Shown here piece by piece: positions 15,891-24,539 of a stretch of DNA of 64,000 bases. The notes below the pieces were generated by a model. It had not been told where the DNA came from and ran no database searches. It worked only from the letters and a program-made list of their open reading frames with translations. This DNA comes from Phenylobacterium deserti (GTDB lineage: Bacteria > Pseudomonadota > Alphaproteobacteria > Caulobacterales > Caulobacteraceae). The position numbers were made by a program, and so were the translations under genes. The stretch is from assembly GCF_003254705.1 (NCBI RefSeq), contig NZ_QFYR01000001.1, positions 1,612,001 through 1,676,000 on the forward strand. Direction: 5' to 3'. How positions within the stretch are numbered: the stretch's first letter is position 1; each line of letters starts with the position of its first letter.

Positions 15891-17315
15891 ATGCCGAGCT
15901 TGCCGCCGCAACCTGCCGGCGCGCCTCAAGGGCCGCAACCCGCCTTCTGGCCCATCCTGCTGGCGGGGGCGGCGGGCTTGTTCGTGTTGGCGGCGTTGCT
16001 GCTGCTCGGACGCCTGGATCTTCTGTCGGCGGCCATCGGCGGTCTGGTCATCGTGGCCACCGCCGCGACCCTGGTATTCGTCAGCGATCGCTCGGCGGAA
16101 GCCCGTTACGCCGCGGTCATCCGTGCCGCGGAAGAACGCGCAGGGGAGCCGCCGCCCTATGCCGCGCTCATCAACGCGCTTCCCGATCCGATCGTGGTGA
16201 TCTCCGCCACCGAGCCGGACGACCTAACCAGCCGTCGCTACATTTTCGCCAACAGCGCCGCGCGGCAGTTGCTGCGGATCGATCGGCCTCAAGGCCTGCT
16301 GGTCGGCGTCATGCGCGATCCGGAAATCCTCGAAGCGGTGGACGAAGCGCTCTTCGACGCGAAGGACGCGGAGACCGTCTATGAGCCGGGCGGCTCCCAG
16401 GAGCGGACCTTGCGCGCCTACGCCCGTCCGCTTGGTCTGGCCCTGGACGGTCGGCGTCTCGCCCTGCTGGTTTTCCGCGACGAGACGGAGAGCCGCCGTG
16501 TGGAGCGGACCCGCAGCGACTTCCTCGCAAACGCCAGCCACGAGCTTCGCACGCCCCTGGCGTCCCTCACCGGCTTCATCGAGACGTTGCGCGGTCACGC
16601 CAAGGACGATCCCGCGGCGCGTGAGAGGTTCCTTGCCATCATGCAGGCTCAGGCGGGCCGCATGGCGCGGCTGATCAACGATCTGATGAGCCTGTCGCGC
16701 ATCGAGCTCAACGAGCACATCGCGCCGGATGAGCCGGTGGACCTCGTCGCCTGCGTCTCAGATGTGGTGGACGCCTTAAGCCCCATCGCGCGGGAGCGAA
16801 GCGTCGCCCTTCAGGTCGTGCAACCGGAACGCTGGCCCGCGGTCATCCCAGGCGATCGCGACCAGATCATCCAGGTGGCGCAGAACCTGCTCGACAACGC
16901 GCTCAAGTACTCCTCCGAAGGCGACATCGTGCGGATCGAGGTGGCGAGCGGGCTGAGCGGCGAGGGCGCTGCGGCAGGCGCCGCGCGTGGCGTCGCTCGG
17001 GTGCCCCTCCTGACGCCCGACCAGGCGGGGGAGACCTACGCCGCCCTGCGGGTCACCGACCAGGGCCCCGGCATTGCACGCGAGAACCTGCCGCGGCTGA
17101 CAGAGCGCTTCTACCGTGTGGAGGGGCAGAAGAGCGGGGAGCGGCTGGGCACGGGCCTTGGCCTGGCCATCGTAAAGCACATCATCAACCGGCACCGGGG
17201 CGGCCTGGTGGTGGAAAGCGCGCCGACGCAGGGCACCACGTTCACCGCCTACTTCCCGCTGCTGACCGCGGCAGCCGCGGAGCGGCCCCGCCCGCGCGTC
17301 GCAAAAGTTTCATGA
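15891..17315 (+). CDS. phoR: Phosphate-regulon-type sensor histidine kinase
   Basis: The 474-residue kinase has two N-terminal membrane segments (about 19-39 and 44-65), a PAS-like region (about 90-200), a HisKA domain with FLANASHELRTPL (His 217) and a C-terminal HATPase (N box QNLLDNALKYSS, G boxes DQGPGI and GTGLGL). This is the PhoR layout without a large periplasmic sensor, so it likely senses phosphate through the Pst/PhoU complex. It is followed 42 nt later by phoB. No pstCAB or phoU lies between them, unlike the arrangement known in Caulobacter. Confidence 0.85.
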   Translation: MPSLPPQPAGAPQGPQPAFWPILLAGAAGLFVLAALLLLGRLDLLSAAIGGLVIVATAATLVFVSDRSAEARYAAVIRAAEERAGEPPPYAALINALPDPIVVISATEPDDLTSRRYIFANSAARQLLRIDRPQGLLVGVMRDPEILEAVDEALFDAKDAETVYEPGGSQERTLRAYARPLGLALDGRRLALLVFRDETESRRVERTRSDFLANASHELRTPLASLTGFIETLRGHAKDDPAARERFLAIMQAQAGRMARLINDLMSLSRIELNEHIAPDEPVDLVACVSDVVDALSPIARERSVALQVVQPERWPAVIPGDRDQIIQVAQNLLDNALKYSSEGDIVRIEVASGLSGEGAAAGAARGVARVPLLTPDQAGETYAALRVTDQGPGIARENLPRLTERFYRVEGQKSGERLGTGLGLAIVKHIINRHRGGLVVESAPTQGTTFTAYFPLLTAAAAERPRPRVAKVS

Positions 17316-17357
17316 GATTGTTGCATAGCCTGCCGCACAGCTGATGGAGCCGCGCTG

Positions 17358-18056
17358 GTGAAGCCCAACATCCTGGTTGTGGAGGACGAGGACGCCCTCG
17401 CCACCCTGCTGCAGTACAACCTCGAGAAGGAAGGCTACGACGTCGCCGTCTCGGCGGATGGCGAAGAAGCCATGGTGATGATCGACGAGCGGCTGCCGGA
17501 CCTGGTGGTGCTCGACTGGATGCTGCCCAAGATCTCGGGGATCGAGGTTTGCCGCCGCCTGCGTCAGCGCGCTGAAACCCGCAATGTGCCGATCATCATG
17601 ATGACCGCACGGGGCGAGGAGAGCGACCGGATCCGCGGCCTCGACATTGGGGCCGACGACTATGTGGTCAAGCCGGTCTCCATGAATGAGCTCGCCGCCC
17701 GAATCCGCGCCGTCCTGCGCCGCCTTCGTCCGGGGCTGGCGGAAGACAGCGTTCGTTGCGGCGACATCGAGATGGACCGTGTCGCCCATCGGGTGAAGCG
17801 CAAGGGCGAGGAGATCCACCTCGGTCCTACCGAGTTCCGGCTGCTCGACCACTTCATGCAGCACCCGGGACGGGTGTTCTCGCGCGAGCAGTTGCTGGAC
17901 GCCGTCTGGGGCTCGGACGTCTACGTCGAAGCCCGCACGGTCGACGTGCACATCGGTCGTCTCCGCAAGGCGTTGAACGCCAATGAGTCGGACGATCCGA
18001 TCCGCACCGTGCGCTCGGCCGGTTACGCCCTAGACGTCGAGCGCCAGCGGGCCTGA
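17358..18056 (+). CDS. phoB: OmpR/PhoB-family response regulator
   Basis: The 232-residue two-domain protein starts at a GTG. The receiver domain has E9/D10 and phosphoacceptor D53 (VLDWMLP), with K around 102 (VVKPVS). The winged-helix domain (about 130-228) has LGPTEFRLLDHFM, RVFSREQLLDAVWG and TVDVHIGRLRKAL, closely matching PhoB. It should bind Pho boxes when phosphate is scarce. Confidence 0.92.
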   Translation: MKPNILVVEDEDALATLLQYNLEKEGYDVAVSADGEEAMVMIDERLPDLVVLDWMLPKISGIEVCRRLRQRAETRNVPIIMMTARGEESDRIRGLDIGADDYVVKPVSMNELAARIRAVLRRLRPGLAEDSVRCGDIEMDRVAHRVKRKGEEIHLGPTEFRLLDHFMQHPGRVFSREQLLDAVWGSDVYVEARTVDVHIGRLRKALNANESDDPIRTVRSAGYALDVERQRA

Positions 18057-18116
18057 AGGGGCCTTCCAGCCTTGAGCGCTTGACCGTGGGCGCAGCCCAC
18101 GCCAAAGCGCGGGTCC

Positions 18117-19388
18117 ATGAACATCCTCCTCGTGGGTTCGGGCGGGCGCGAGCATGCGCTGGCCTGGAAGATCGCTCAGTCGCCTCAGGTGACGCGCCTT
18201 GTGGCGGCTCCGGGCAATCCCGGCATGGCTGCGGTGGCTGAGGTCCGCCCCGTTGCGGCTACCGACGTGGAGGGGCTTGTCGCCCTGGCCAAGGAGATCG
18301 GCGCCGACCTGGTCGTGATTGGTCCTGAAACCTCGGTGGCGGCGGGTCTGGCGGACGTGCTCGGCGGCGAGGGGATCGCCTGCTTCGGCCCGACCATGCA
18401 GGCCGGGCAACTGGAGTCTTCCAAGGCGTTCACCAAGGCGTTCGCGGATCGCTACGGCCTGCCCACAGCCGCCTATGTCGTGGCGGAGAGCGCCGACGAT
18501 GCGAAGCGCGCACTGGACCGCTTCGATGCGCCCTATGTGGTCAAGGCGGATGGCCTGGCGGCGGGCAAGGGCGTGGTGGTCGCCACCACGCGCGGCGAGG
18601 CCGAGGCAGCGATCGACGACGCGCTTGGCGGCCGCTTCGGCTCAGCCGGCTCGCGCGTGGTCATCGAGGAGTTCCTGGACGGCGAGATCGGCTCGCTGTT
18701 CGCCTTGTGCGACGGCAAGACGGCCATGCTGTTCGGCTGGGCGCAGGACCACAAGCGCGCGTTCGATGGGGAGCAGGGCCCCAACACCGGCGGCATGGGC
18801 ACCTATTCGCCGGCGCCGGTCTTCACGCCCGAACTGGTCGAGCAGATCCGGCAGCGTCTGGTGGAGCCAGCCTTCGCCGGTATTGCCGCGGAAGGGGCGC
18901 CCTACCGCGGCGTGCTGTTCGTGGAGCTCATGGCGACCCAGCACGGGCCGAAGCTCGTGGAGTTCAACGTCCGATTCGGCGATCCCGAGTGCCAGGTGCT
19001 CATGCTGCGGCTCGAAAGCGATCTCGTGCCTTACCTCCAAGCCTGCGCCTCCGGTACGCTCGACCAGATGCCGCCGCCGGTCTGGCGAGACGAAGCGGCG
19101 GTGTGCGTGGTGGTGGCCGCCGAAGGCTATCCCGGCACGCCCAAAGCTGGCGGCGAGATCCGTGGAGCTGACGCCGACCTCGGCGACCAGGTCGTGATCT
19201 TCCATGCGGGGACGAAGCGCGATGCCGACGGGACCTTGCGCGCCGCCGGCGGGCGGGTGCTCAACGTCTGTGCGCGTGGGGCGAGTCTGCAGCAGGCGCG
19301 GGACAAGGCCTATGCGGCCGTGGATGCGATCGACTTCGCGGACGGCTTCTGCCGGCGGGATATCGGCTGGCGCGCTCTGACCCGCTGA
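18117..19388 (+). CDS. purD: Phosphoribosylamine-glycine ligase
   Basis: The 423-residue ATP-grasp enzyme catalyses the second step of purine synthesis, joining glycine to phosphoribosylamine. Its N-terminal MNILLVGSGGREHALAWK, the GPNTGGMGTYSPAP loop and the C-terminal EFNVRFGDPECQ are diagnostic of PurD. Length is standard. It sits 60 nt after phoB; that gap contains a small GTGGGC/GCCCAC hairpin without a T-tract. No other pur gene is nearby. Confidence 0.97.
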   Translation: MNILLVGSGGREHALAWKIAQSPQVTRLVAAPGNPGMAAVAEVRPVAATDVEGLVALAKEIGADLVVIGPETSVAAGLADVLGGEGIACFGPTMQAGQLESSKAFTKAFADRYGLPTAAYVVAESADDAKRALDRFDAPYVVKADGLAAGKGVVVATTRGEAEAAIDDALGGRFGSAGSRVVIEEFLDGEIGSLFALCDGKTAMLFGWAQDHKRAFDGEQGPNTGGMGTYSPAPVFTPELVEQIRQRLVEPAFAGIAAEGAPYRGVLFVELMATQHGPKLVEFNVRFGDPECQVLMLRLESDLVPYLQACASGTLDQMPPPVWRDEAAVCVVVAAEGYPGTPKAGGEIRGADADLGDQVVIFHAGTKRDADGTLRAAGGRVLNVCARGASLQQARDKAYAAVDAIDFADGFCRRDIGWRALTR

Positions 19389-19454
19389 GGCCTTGCCCTG
19401 CCGGTCCGGCCCGGTAAGCTCCCGTTCAAACAGTTGTACGAACGAGGGAGCGCC

Positions 19455-20531
19455 ATGGCCGTGATCGACGCCGCCGAGCAGGAGCGCGAAAAGGCCAACA
19501 CCGGCGTGAAAGCGGTGGCGGAGAGCCATCGCTTCGACGAGGCGGCGCTAGATCGCTGGATGGCCGCCAATGTCGAAGGCTACGCCGGCCCGCTGCAGGT
19601 CTTCCAGTTTAAGGGCGGCCAGTCCAACCCGACCTATCAACTGGTCACGCCGACCCGGAAATACGTGCTGCGCCGCAAGCCCCCGGGCAAGCTGCTGCCG
19701 AGCGCCCATGCCGTCGACCGTGAATACCGGGTGATCACCGCGCTGGGGACGACGGGCTTCCCGGTCGCGCGGACCTGGGGCCTGTGCGCGGACGAGAGCG
19801 TCATCGGGACCATGTTCTACGTCATGGACATGGTGGAAGGGCGGGTGCTCTGGGACCAGACCCTGCCGCAGTGCCAGCCTGCTGAGCGGCGGGCCATCTT
19901 CCAGTCCAAGATCGCCACCCTGGCTCAGCTGCACAACACCGACTACGCGGCCATCGGGCTGGAGGACTACGGCAAGCCCGGCAACTACATGGGCCGGCAG
20001 GTCGACCGTTGGACCCGCCAGTACAAGGCGTCTGAAACCCAGCACATCCCCGAGATGGAGCGGCTGATCGAATGGCTGCCGCGCTCGACCCCGCCGCAGG
20101 AGCGGACCTCCATCGTCCATGGCGACTACCGCCTGGACAACATGATCTTCGATCCCGCTGCGCCGCGTGTGCTGGCGGTGCTCGACTGGGAGCTTTCCAC
20201 GCTCGGCGAGCCGCTAGCCGACTTCACCTATCTGCTGATGAACTGGGTCAATGGTCCTCTTGCGCAGGTCGACGACCTGCCGGCCCACGGCATCCCGACG
20301 GTCGAAGAAGCGGTGGCGCAGTACTGTCAGCTCACCCAGCGCCCGGGCCTGCCGGAGCTCGACTGGTACTTCAGCTACAACCTGTTTCGGCTAGCCGGGA
20401 TCATTCAGGGGATCCTGGGACGGGTCCGCGACGGTACGGCCAACCACCCTCAGGCGCACCTCATGGGGCCACGCGTGATCGCGCTTGCCGAAGCGTCTTG
20501 GCGGTTCGCTCAGAAGGCCGGCGCGGCCTAG
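19455..20531 (+). CDS. Phosphotransferase (APH/ACAD10-like) family protein
   Basis: The 358-residue protein starts at the ATG after a gagggag RBS rather than at an upstream TTG. It has the aminoglycoside phosphotransferase/choline kinase fold: an N-terminal lobe with GGQSNPTYQL and YVLRRKPPG, catalytic HGDYRLDN at about 222 and DWELSTLGEPLADF at about 243. This matches the ACAD10/11-N-like family, often linked with acyl-CoA metabolism. The substrate is unknown and true drug resistance is unlikely. It converges on lpxK, overlapping at the stops by 4 nt. Confidence 0.85.
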   Translation: MAVIDAAEQEREKANTGVKAVAESHRFDEAALDRWMAANVEGYAGPLQVFQFKGGQSNPTYQLVTPTRKYVLRRKPPGKLLPSAHAVDREYRVITALGTTGFPVARTWGLCADESVIGTMFYVMDMVEGRVLWDQTLPQCQPAERRAIFQSKIATLAQLHNTDYAAIGLEDYGKPGNYMGRQVDRWTRQYKASETQHIPEMERLIEWLPRSTPPQERTSIVHGDYRLDNMIFDPAAPRVLAVLDWELSTLGEPLADFTYLLMNWVNGPLAQVDDLPAHGIPTVEEAVAQYCQLTQRPGLPELDWYFSYNLFRLAGIIQGILGRVRDGTANHPQAHLMGPRVIALAEASWRFAQKAGAA

Positions 20532-21529
20532 AGGCCTTTCAGAAGCGAATCCAGGGCGGCTGGATCATCGAATTCGGCCTTCACCGGCCAGGCGACGACC
20601 CGCTGCCGCCAGGGGGCCGGCAGGCGCACCCAATCCTTCTCCGTGGTGACCAGGCCCGCGCCGAACTGAGCGGCGCGTTCGGCCAGCCGCTGCAGGGTCG
20701 CCTCGTCGTAGGCGAAGTGATCCGGGAACGGTGCGAAGTCCGCAAGCTCGCAGCCGGCGGCTTCCAGCGCCCGCTCCACCTTCCAGGGCTTGCCCACGCC
20801 GGCGAAGCCAAGTTGCGGACCGGACGGCGGCGGCCCCGCGGGACGCAAGTGCGCCGTGAGCACCGGCACGGCCGAAAGCGCCGCTTCCAGCTCGGGGTCC
20901 GCCGCGGCCAGGTCGGCAGGCAACAGGATCACTGCAGCGTCAGTGCGCGCCAGGCCGGTGTGCAGCGGCTCGCGCATCGGCCCCGCAGGGAAAACCCGCC
21001 CATCGCCGAACGGCCACTCGTCGCCCCGCGTCTCGCCGTCGACCACGATCAGCGTAAGCGCCTTCTTCACGGACGGGTTCTGATGGCCGTCGTCCATGAT
21101 GACCACGTCGGCGCCAGCCGCCGCCGCGGCTCTGGCGCCGGCCGCTCGGTCGCGGGAGATCCACACGGGGAAGCCTTGTGAAAGCATCAGCGGCTCGTCG
21201 CCGACGTCGGCGCCGGTATGCCGGGCCGGGTCCACCTGAACCGGCCCCGCGAGCTTGCCGCCGTAACCGCGCGAGAGCAGGTGGACGTCGCAGCCGCGCC
21301 TGGAGAGACGCTCCGCCAGCGCCCGCACGATCGGGGTCTTGCCTGTGCCCCCCACAGTGACGTTGCCAATGCAGATCACCGGAACGCCAGGGTCCACGGG
21401 CGTTACGCGCGCAATGCGGCGCGCGGTGACGCTCGCCCAGATCCAGGACAGCGGGGTCAGCAGTCCCCGCGTCATTGGCATGACCCTGCGGTCCCGCTCG
21501 TACCACCAGCGCGGCGTGGAGAGCTTCAT
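20528..21529 (-). CDS. lpxK: Tetraacyldisaccharide 4'-kinase
   Basis: The 333-residue enzyme phosphorylates the 4' position of the lipid A disaccharide at the inner membrane. It has the N-terminal membrane-associated WWYERD region and the P-loop GNVTVGGTGKTP (55-66), followed by LLSRGYGG, DVGDEP and DDGHQNPSV, all typical of LpxK. It is the last gene of the envelope run; its ATG overlaps the waaA stop by 4 nt. Confidence 0.95.
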   Translation of the reverse strand: MKLSTPRWWYERDRRVMPMTRGLLTPLSWIWASVTARRIARVTPVDPGVPVICIGNVTVGGTGKTPIVRALAERLSRRGCDVHLLSRGYGGKLAGPVQVDPARHTGADVGDEPLMLSQGFPVWISRDRAAGARAAAAAGADVVIMDDGHQNPSVKKALTLIVVDGETRGDEWPFGDGRVFPAGPMREPLHTGLARTDAAVILLPADLAAADPELEAALSAVPVLTAHLRPAGPPPSGPQLGFAGVGKPWKVERALEAAGCELADFAPFPDHFAYDEATLQRLAERAAQFGAGLVTTEKDWVRLPAPWRQRVVAWPVKAEFDDPAALDSLLKGL

Positions 21530-22803
21530 GCCGGCAGGAGCGGGTGGATCAGAGTCATGGCCGACTTCAGAGCCGCACCCTGCCTTTCCGCATAGGTGAA
21601 CGCGGCCTCGCCGACGCGGCGGGCGATGTGCGGATAGGCGAGCAGGCCGCCGATGTGGCGCGCGAGGGCTTCACCGTCGGCCGCCTCGATGACGCCGGCC
21701 TCCGCCAGCAGGTCGTCGTACATGGCGCGGGCGTTGAACACGTGGGGGCCCGTGATCATCGGCGCGCTCAGGCGGGCCGGCTCCATAGGGTTGTGACCGC
21801 CGACGCCGTCTACGAAGCTGCCGCCCATCACCACCGCGTCCGCCGTCGCATAGAAGGCCCCGAGCTCGCCCAGCGTGTCCACCACATAGGCGGTGGTCTT
21901 CGGTGTGAGGGGCTGGCCCGCGCCGCGTCGCCCGACCGTGAAACCCAGCTCAGTCAGCTCTTCGGCGACGCCCGGCCCGCGTTCCGGATGTCGGGGCGCC
22001 ACGATCAGCACGGCGGCCGGCGCGTCAGCAGCCCGGAAGGCGCGCGCGATCAGGGGCTCCTCGCCCGGATGGGTGCTGGCGGCCAGCACGGCGCGGCGGC
22101 CGGCGAGACCCTTTTCCAGTTCCGCAACCAAGGCTGCGTCCACCGGCGGCGCCACGCCGACGAGCTTCAGGTTCAGGCGCGGTCCAATCTGGCCGCCCAG
22201 CCGCTGCAGCCGCTCTTCGGTCTCTGCGTCCTGCGGCAGGATCAGGTCGAAGCAGGACAGCAGGGCATGCGCGGCAGACGGCGTTCGCGCCCAGCCCGCA
22301 GCGCTTTTCTCGGTTATCCGCGCCGAGATCAGCGCCAGGCGCACGCCCCTGCGGGCGGCCTCCAGCACCATGTTCGGCCAGAGCTCGCTTTCGACCTGCA
22401 GGCCGGCGTCCGGCCGCCAGTGATCGAGGAAGCGGTGAACGGCGCCTGGCGTGTCCACCGGCGCGAACTGGTGAATCACGCCGGCGGGCAGGCGGCGCGC
22501 CATCATCTCGGCCGAGGTTACCGTGCCGCTTGTCACCAGCAGGTTCAGCTCAGGCCGGCGGGTGCGCAGCGCCTCGATCAGCGGCAGCAGCGACAGGCTT
22601 TCGCCGACGCTGACCCCGTGCAGCCAGACCAGGGGGCCTTGCGGGCGATCGCGCGTGGCGCGGCCCAGGCGTTCGCGCAGGCGTGCGGGATCTTCCTTGC
22701 CCTTTGCGGCGCGCGCACGCAGCACCCGCGGCGCCAGCGGTTCGAGCAGGCCCGTGGCGATCCCGTAGAGCGCCAGCGGCAGGGGGCGGACGGTGCGGAT
22801 CAC
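21526..22803 (-). CDS. waaA: Kdo transferase
   Basis: The 425-residue GT30 enzyme adds Kdo to lipid A precursor. The chosen GTG at 22803 overlaps the CDF transporter stop (GTGA); longer forms would run inside that gene. Motifs include WLHGVSVGES, VTSGTVTSAEMM, ESELWPNMV, APRHPERG and the C-terminal GGSFVDGVGGHNPMEPA, diagnostic of KdtA/WaaA. It lies between the CDF gene and lpxK in one overlapping unit. Confidence 0.95.
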   Translation of the reverse strand: MIRTVRPLPLALYGIATGLLEPLAPRVLRARAAKGKEDPARLRERLGRATRDRPQGPLVWLHGVSVGESLSLLPLIEALRTRRPELNLLVTSGTVTSAEMMARRLPAGVIHQFAPVDTPGAVHRFLDHWRPDAGLQVESELWPNMVLEAARRGVRLALISARITEKSAAGWARTPSAAHALLSCFDLILPQDAETEERLQRLGGQIGPRLNLKLVGVAPPVDAALVAELEKGLAGRRAVLAASTHPGEEPLIARAFRAADAPAAVLIVAPRHPERGPGVAEELTELGFTVGRRGAGQPLTPKTTAYVVDTLGELGAFYATADAVVMGGSFVDGVGGHNPMEPARLSAPMITGPHVFNARAMYDDLLAEAGVIEAADGEALARHIGGLLAYPHIARRVGEAAFTYAERQGAALKSAMTLIHPLLPA

Positions 22804-23798
22804 ACCACCTCGGCGGGGGCGAGGCGGCAGCCGTGTGCGTGGCTGGTTTCCACCTGCACTGTGGCATGTTCGATGTGGAAGCGATGGGCGAGCCCGTCGC
22901 AAACCTGGCGCAGGAAGGCGTCGCGGTCGTCCTCCGCCGGTCGCACGACGTGGACGGTCAGCGCCGTTTCCGTCGTGCTCATGGCCCAGATGTGCAGGTC
23001 GTGGATCTCCGTGACGCCCGGAAGCCCGCTCAGCCAGGCGCGCACCGTGGCGACATCCACCGCCTTGGGAGCTGCGTCCATGGCCAGGTCGAAGGAGTCC
23101 TTCAGCAGCCCGAGCGTGCCCAGCACAATGACGAGGGCGATCACAAGGCCCAGCACGGGATCCAGCCAGTAGAGTCCCCCGGCGAAGCCCATCGCCAGGG
23201 CGCCGATAACCACGGCCAGGGACACCGCGGCGTCCGCGGCCATGTGCAGGAAGGCGCCTCGGACGTTCAGGTCCGAATGACTGCCGCGCAGGAAGAGCAG
23301 AGCCGTCGCCGTGTTGATCACCACGCCAAGCGCGGCGGTCCACATCACCACTTCGCTTTGCACCGGCGCCGGGTCGATCAGGCGACGCACCGACTCGGAA
23401 ACGATCGCGCCAACCGCCACCAGCAGCAGGACCGAATTGGCCAGCGACGCCAGGATCGTGCCCTTGCGAAGACCATAGGTGTGCCGCCCGGCCGGCGCAC
23501 GCTTGGCGAGGATCGCCGCGCCCCAGGCCAGCACCAACGACAGGACGTCGGACGCGTTGTGGCCGGCGTCGGCTAGCAGGGCGAGAGAGCCGGTCCAGAT
23601 CCCCGCGCCAGCCTCGGCCAGCACAAAGGCGGTGTTCAGAACAACGCCGATCGCAAACGCCCGGCCCATGTCCGCCGGCGCGTGATGGTGGTGGTGTCCG
23701 AACCCGTGGTGATGCACATGCCCATGGTCGTGACCATGGTCATGATCGTGCTCGTGATCATGGTCGTCGTGGTGCGCGTGGGAACGGGCGTGGGCCAT
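22800..23798 (-). CDS. Cation diffusion facilitator with His-rich N-terminus
   Basis: The 332-residue protein likely exports Zn2+ or a similar divalent metal from the cytoplasm in exchange for protons. Residues 1-45 are extremely rich in His and Asp. Six membrane segments follow, with the metal-site pattern HNASD in TM2 and HMAADA in TM5, and a cytoplasmic C-terminal domain with EIHDLHIWAMS. This matches the CzcD/ZitB branch. The ATG at 23798 follows a taggggg RBS; an in-frame GTG 18 nt upstream is an alternative. It precedes waaA with a GTGA overlap. Confidence 0.92.
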   Translation of the reverse strand: MAHARSHAHHDDHDHEHDHDHGHDHGHVHHHGFGHHHHHAPADMGRAFAIGVVLNTAFVLAEAGAGIWTGSLALLADAGHNASDVLSLVLAWGAAILAKRAPAGRHTYGLRKGTILASLANSVLLLVAVGAIVSESVRRLIDPAPVQSEVVMWTAALGVVINTATALLFLRGSHSDLNVRGAFLHMAADAAVSLAVVIGALAMGFAGGLYWLDPVLGLVIALVIVLGTLGLLKDSFDLAMDAAPKAVDVATVRAWLSGLPGVTEIHDLHIWAMSTTETALTVHVVRPAEDDRDAFLRQVCDGLAHRFHIEHATVQVETSHAHGCRLAPAEVV

Positions 23799-23831
23799 AG
23801 GCCCCCTATGTCTCACCGGCGCTGCGCGCGA

Positions 23832-24539
23832 TCAATGCGCGGGACGTCCCACCAGGGCTTCAGCGCGACGTGTCGCGGCGGAAAGACGCTCCGACCAATC
23901 CGCGATCAGCGCCCCGACCATGGCGTCGTCAGCGTCGGGCGGCACGTGGAACGGACCTTCCCAGACCACTGCGCCGCGGCCGAACGGGGCGGCGAACATC
24001 ACTTTGTCCCAGGTCTTTTCCATCTGAACGGCGGGATTGGCCGCGATTCCCATCAGGAAGACAGGCTGGCCAGAGCGCTTGGCGATCTGCAGGGCCCCAG
24101 GCGCGATCACCTCGTTCGGGCCGCGCGGCCCGTCAGGCGTCACCACCAGAGCGCCGCCGCCCGACACCCAGCTCACCGCTTCGCGCAGGGCCGCTACCGC
24201 CTGGCGCGCCTTGGCCGAGTCGCCCTTCTTGGCGGAAGACACGCGGATCGCGGGGAAGCCCGACATAGCTAGCGCGTTGGCGATGAACTCGCCGTCGGCG
24301 GAGGGGGACACGAAAGCACGCGTGCGCTTGCGCCACCACTGGGGCGCGGTCGCCAGGCACAGCGGAATGCGGCCGTGCCAGAACAGGGCGATGGCGCCCG
24401 ACTCGCCAGCCAGCACCGGCTCCACGCACTGGACGTTCTCGTGCGTCCAACGAACGGTGCGCAGCACGATGCGCAGATAGCTTCCTAGGATCCAGCCGAG
24501 CACCGCCTGGACCCCGTCGTTGCGCAGGACCTTCTTCAC
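23832..24539 (-). CDS. DUF374 lysophospholipid acyltransferase-like protein
   Basis: The 235-residue protein resembles the DUF374/LPLAT family. It has an N-terminal membrane-anchoring hydrophobic stretch, IALFWHGR in place of the canonical HxxxxD neighbourhood, SPSADGE, and VTPDGPRGP. These proteins probably acylate a lipid at the inner membrane, and the location beside an MsbA-like exporter and waaA/lpxK suggests lipid A or a related lipid. The GTG start overlaps the exporter stop by 4 nt (GTGA). Confidence 0.85.
   Translation of the reverse strand: MKKVLRNDGVQAVLGWILGSYLRIVLRTVRWTHENVQCVEPVLAGESGAIALFWHGRIPLCLATAPQWWRKRTRAFVSPSADGEFIANALAMSGFPAIRVSSAKKGDSAKARQAVAALREAVSWVSGGGALVVTPDGPRGPNEVIAPGALQIAKRSGQPVFLMGIAANPAVQMEKTWDKVMFAAPFGRGAVVWEGPFHVPPDADDAMVGALIADWSERLSAATRRAEALVGRPAH

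Noticed and set aside
18086..18100. GTGGGC/GCCCAC hairpin after phoB as a terminator
   Set aside because: No T-tract follows, and purD starts only 17 nt later; I give it no feature.
20528..20531. Overlap of the phosphotransferase and lpxK ends as a frameshift
   Set aside because: The genes are on opposite strands and merely share overlapping stop codons.
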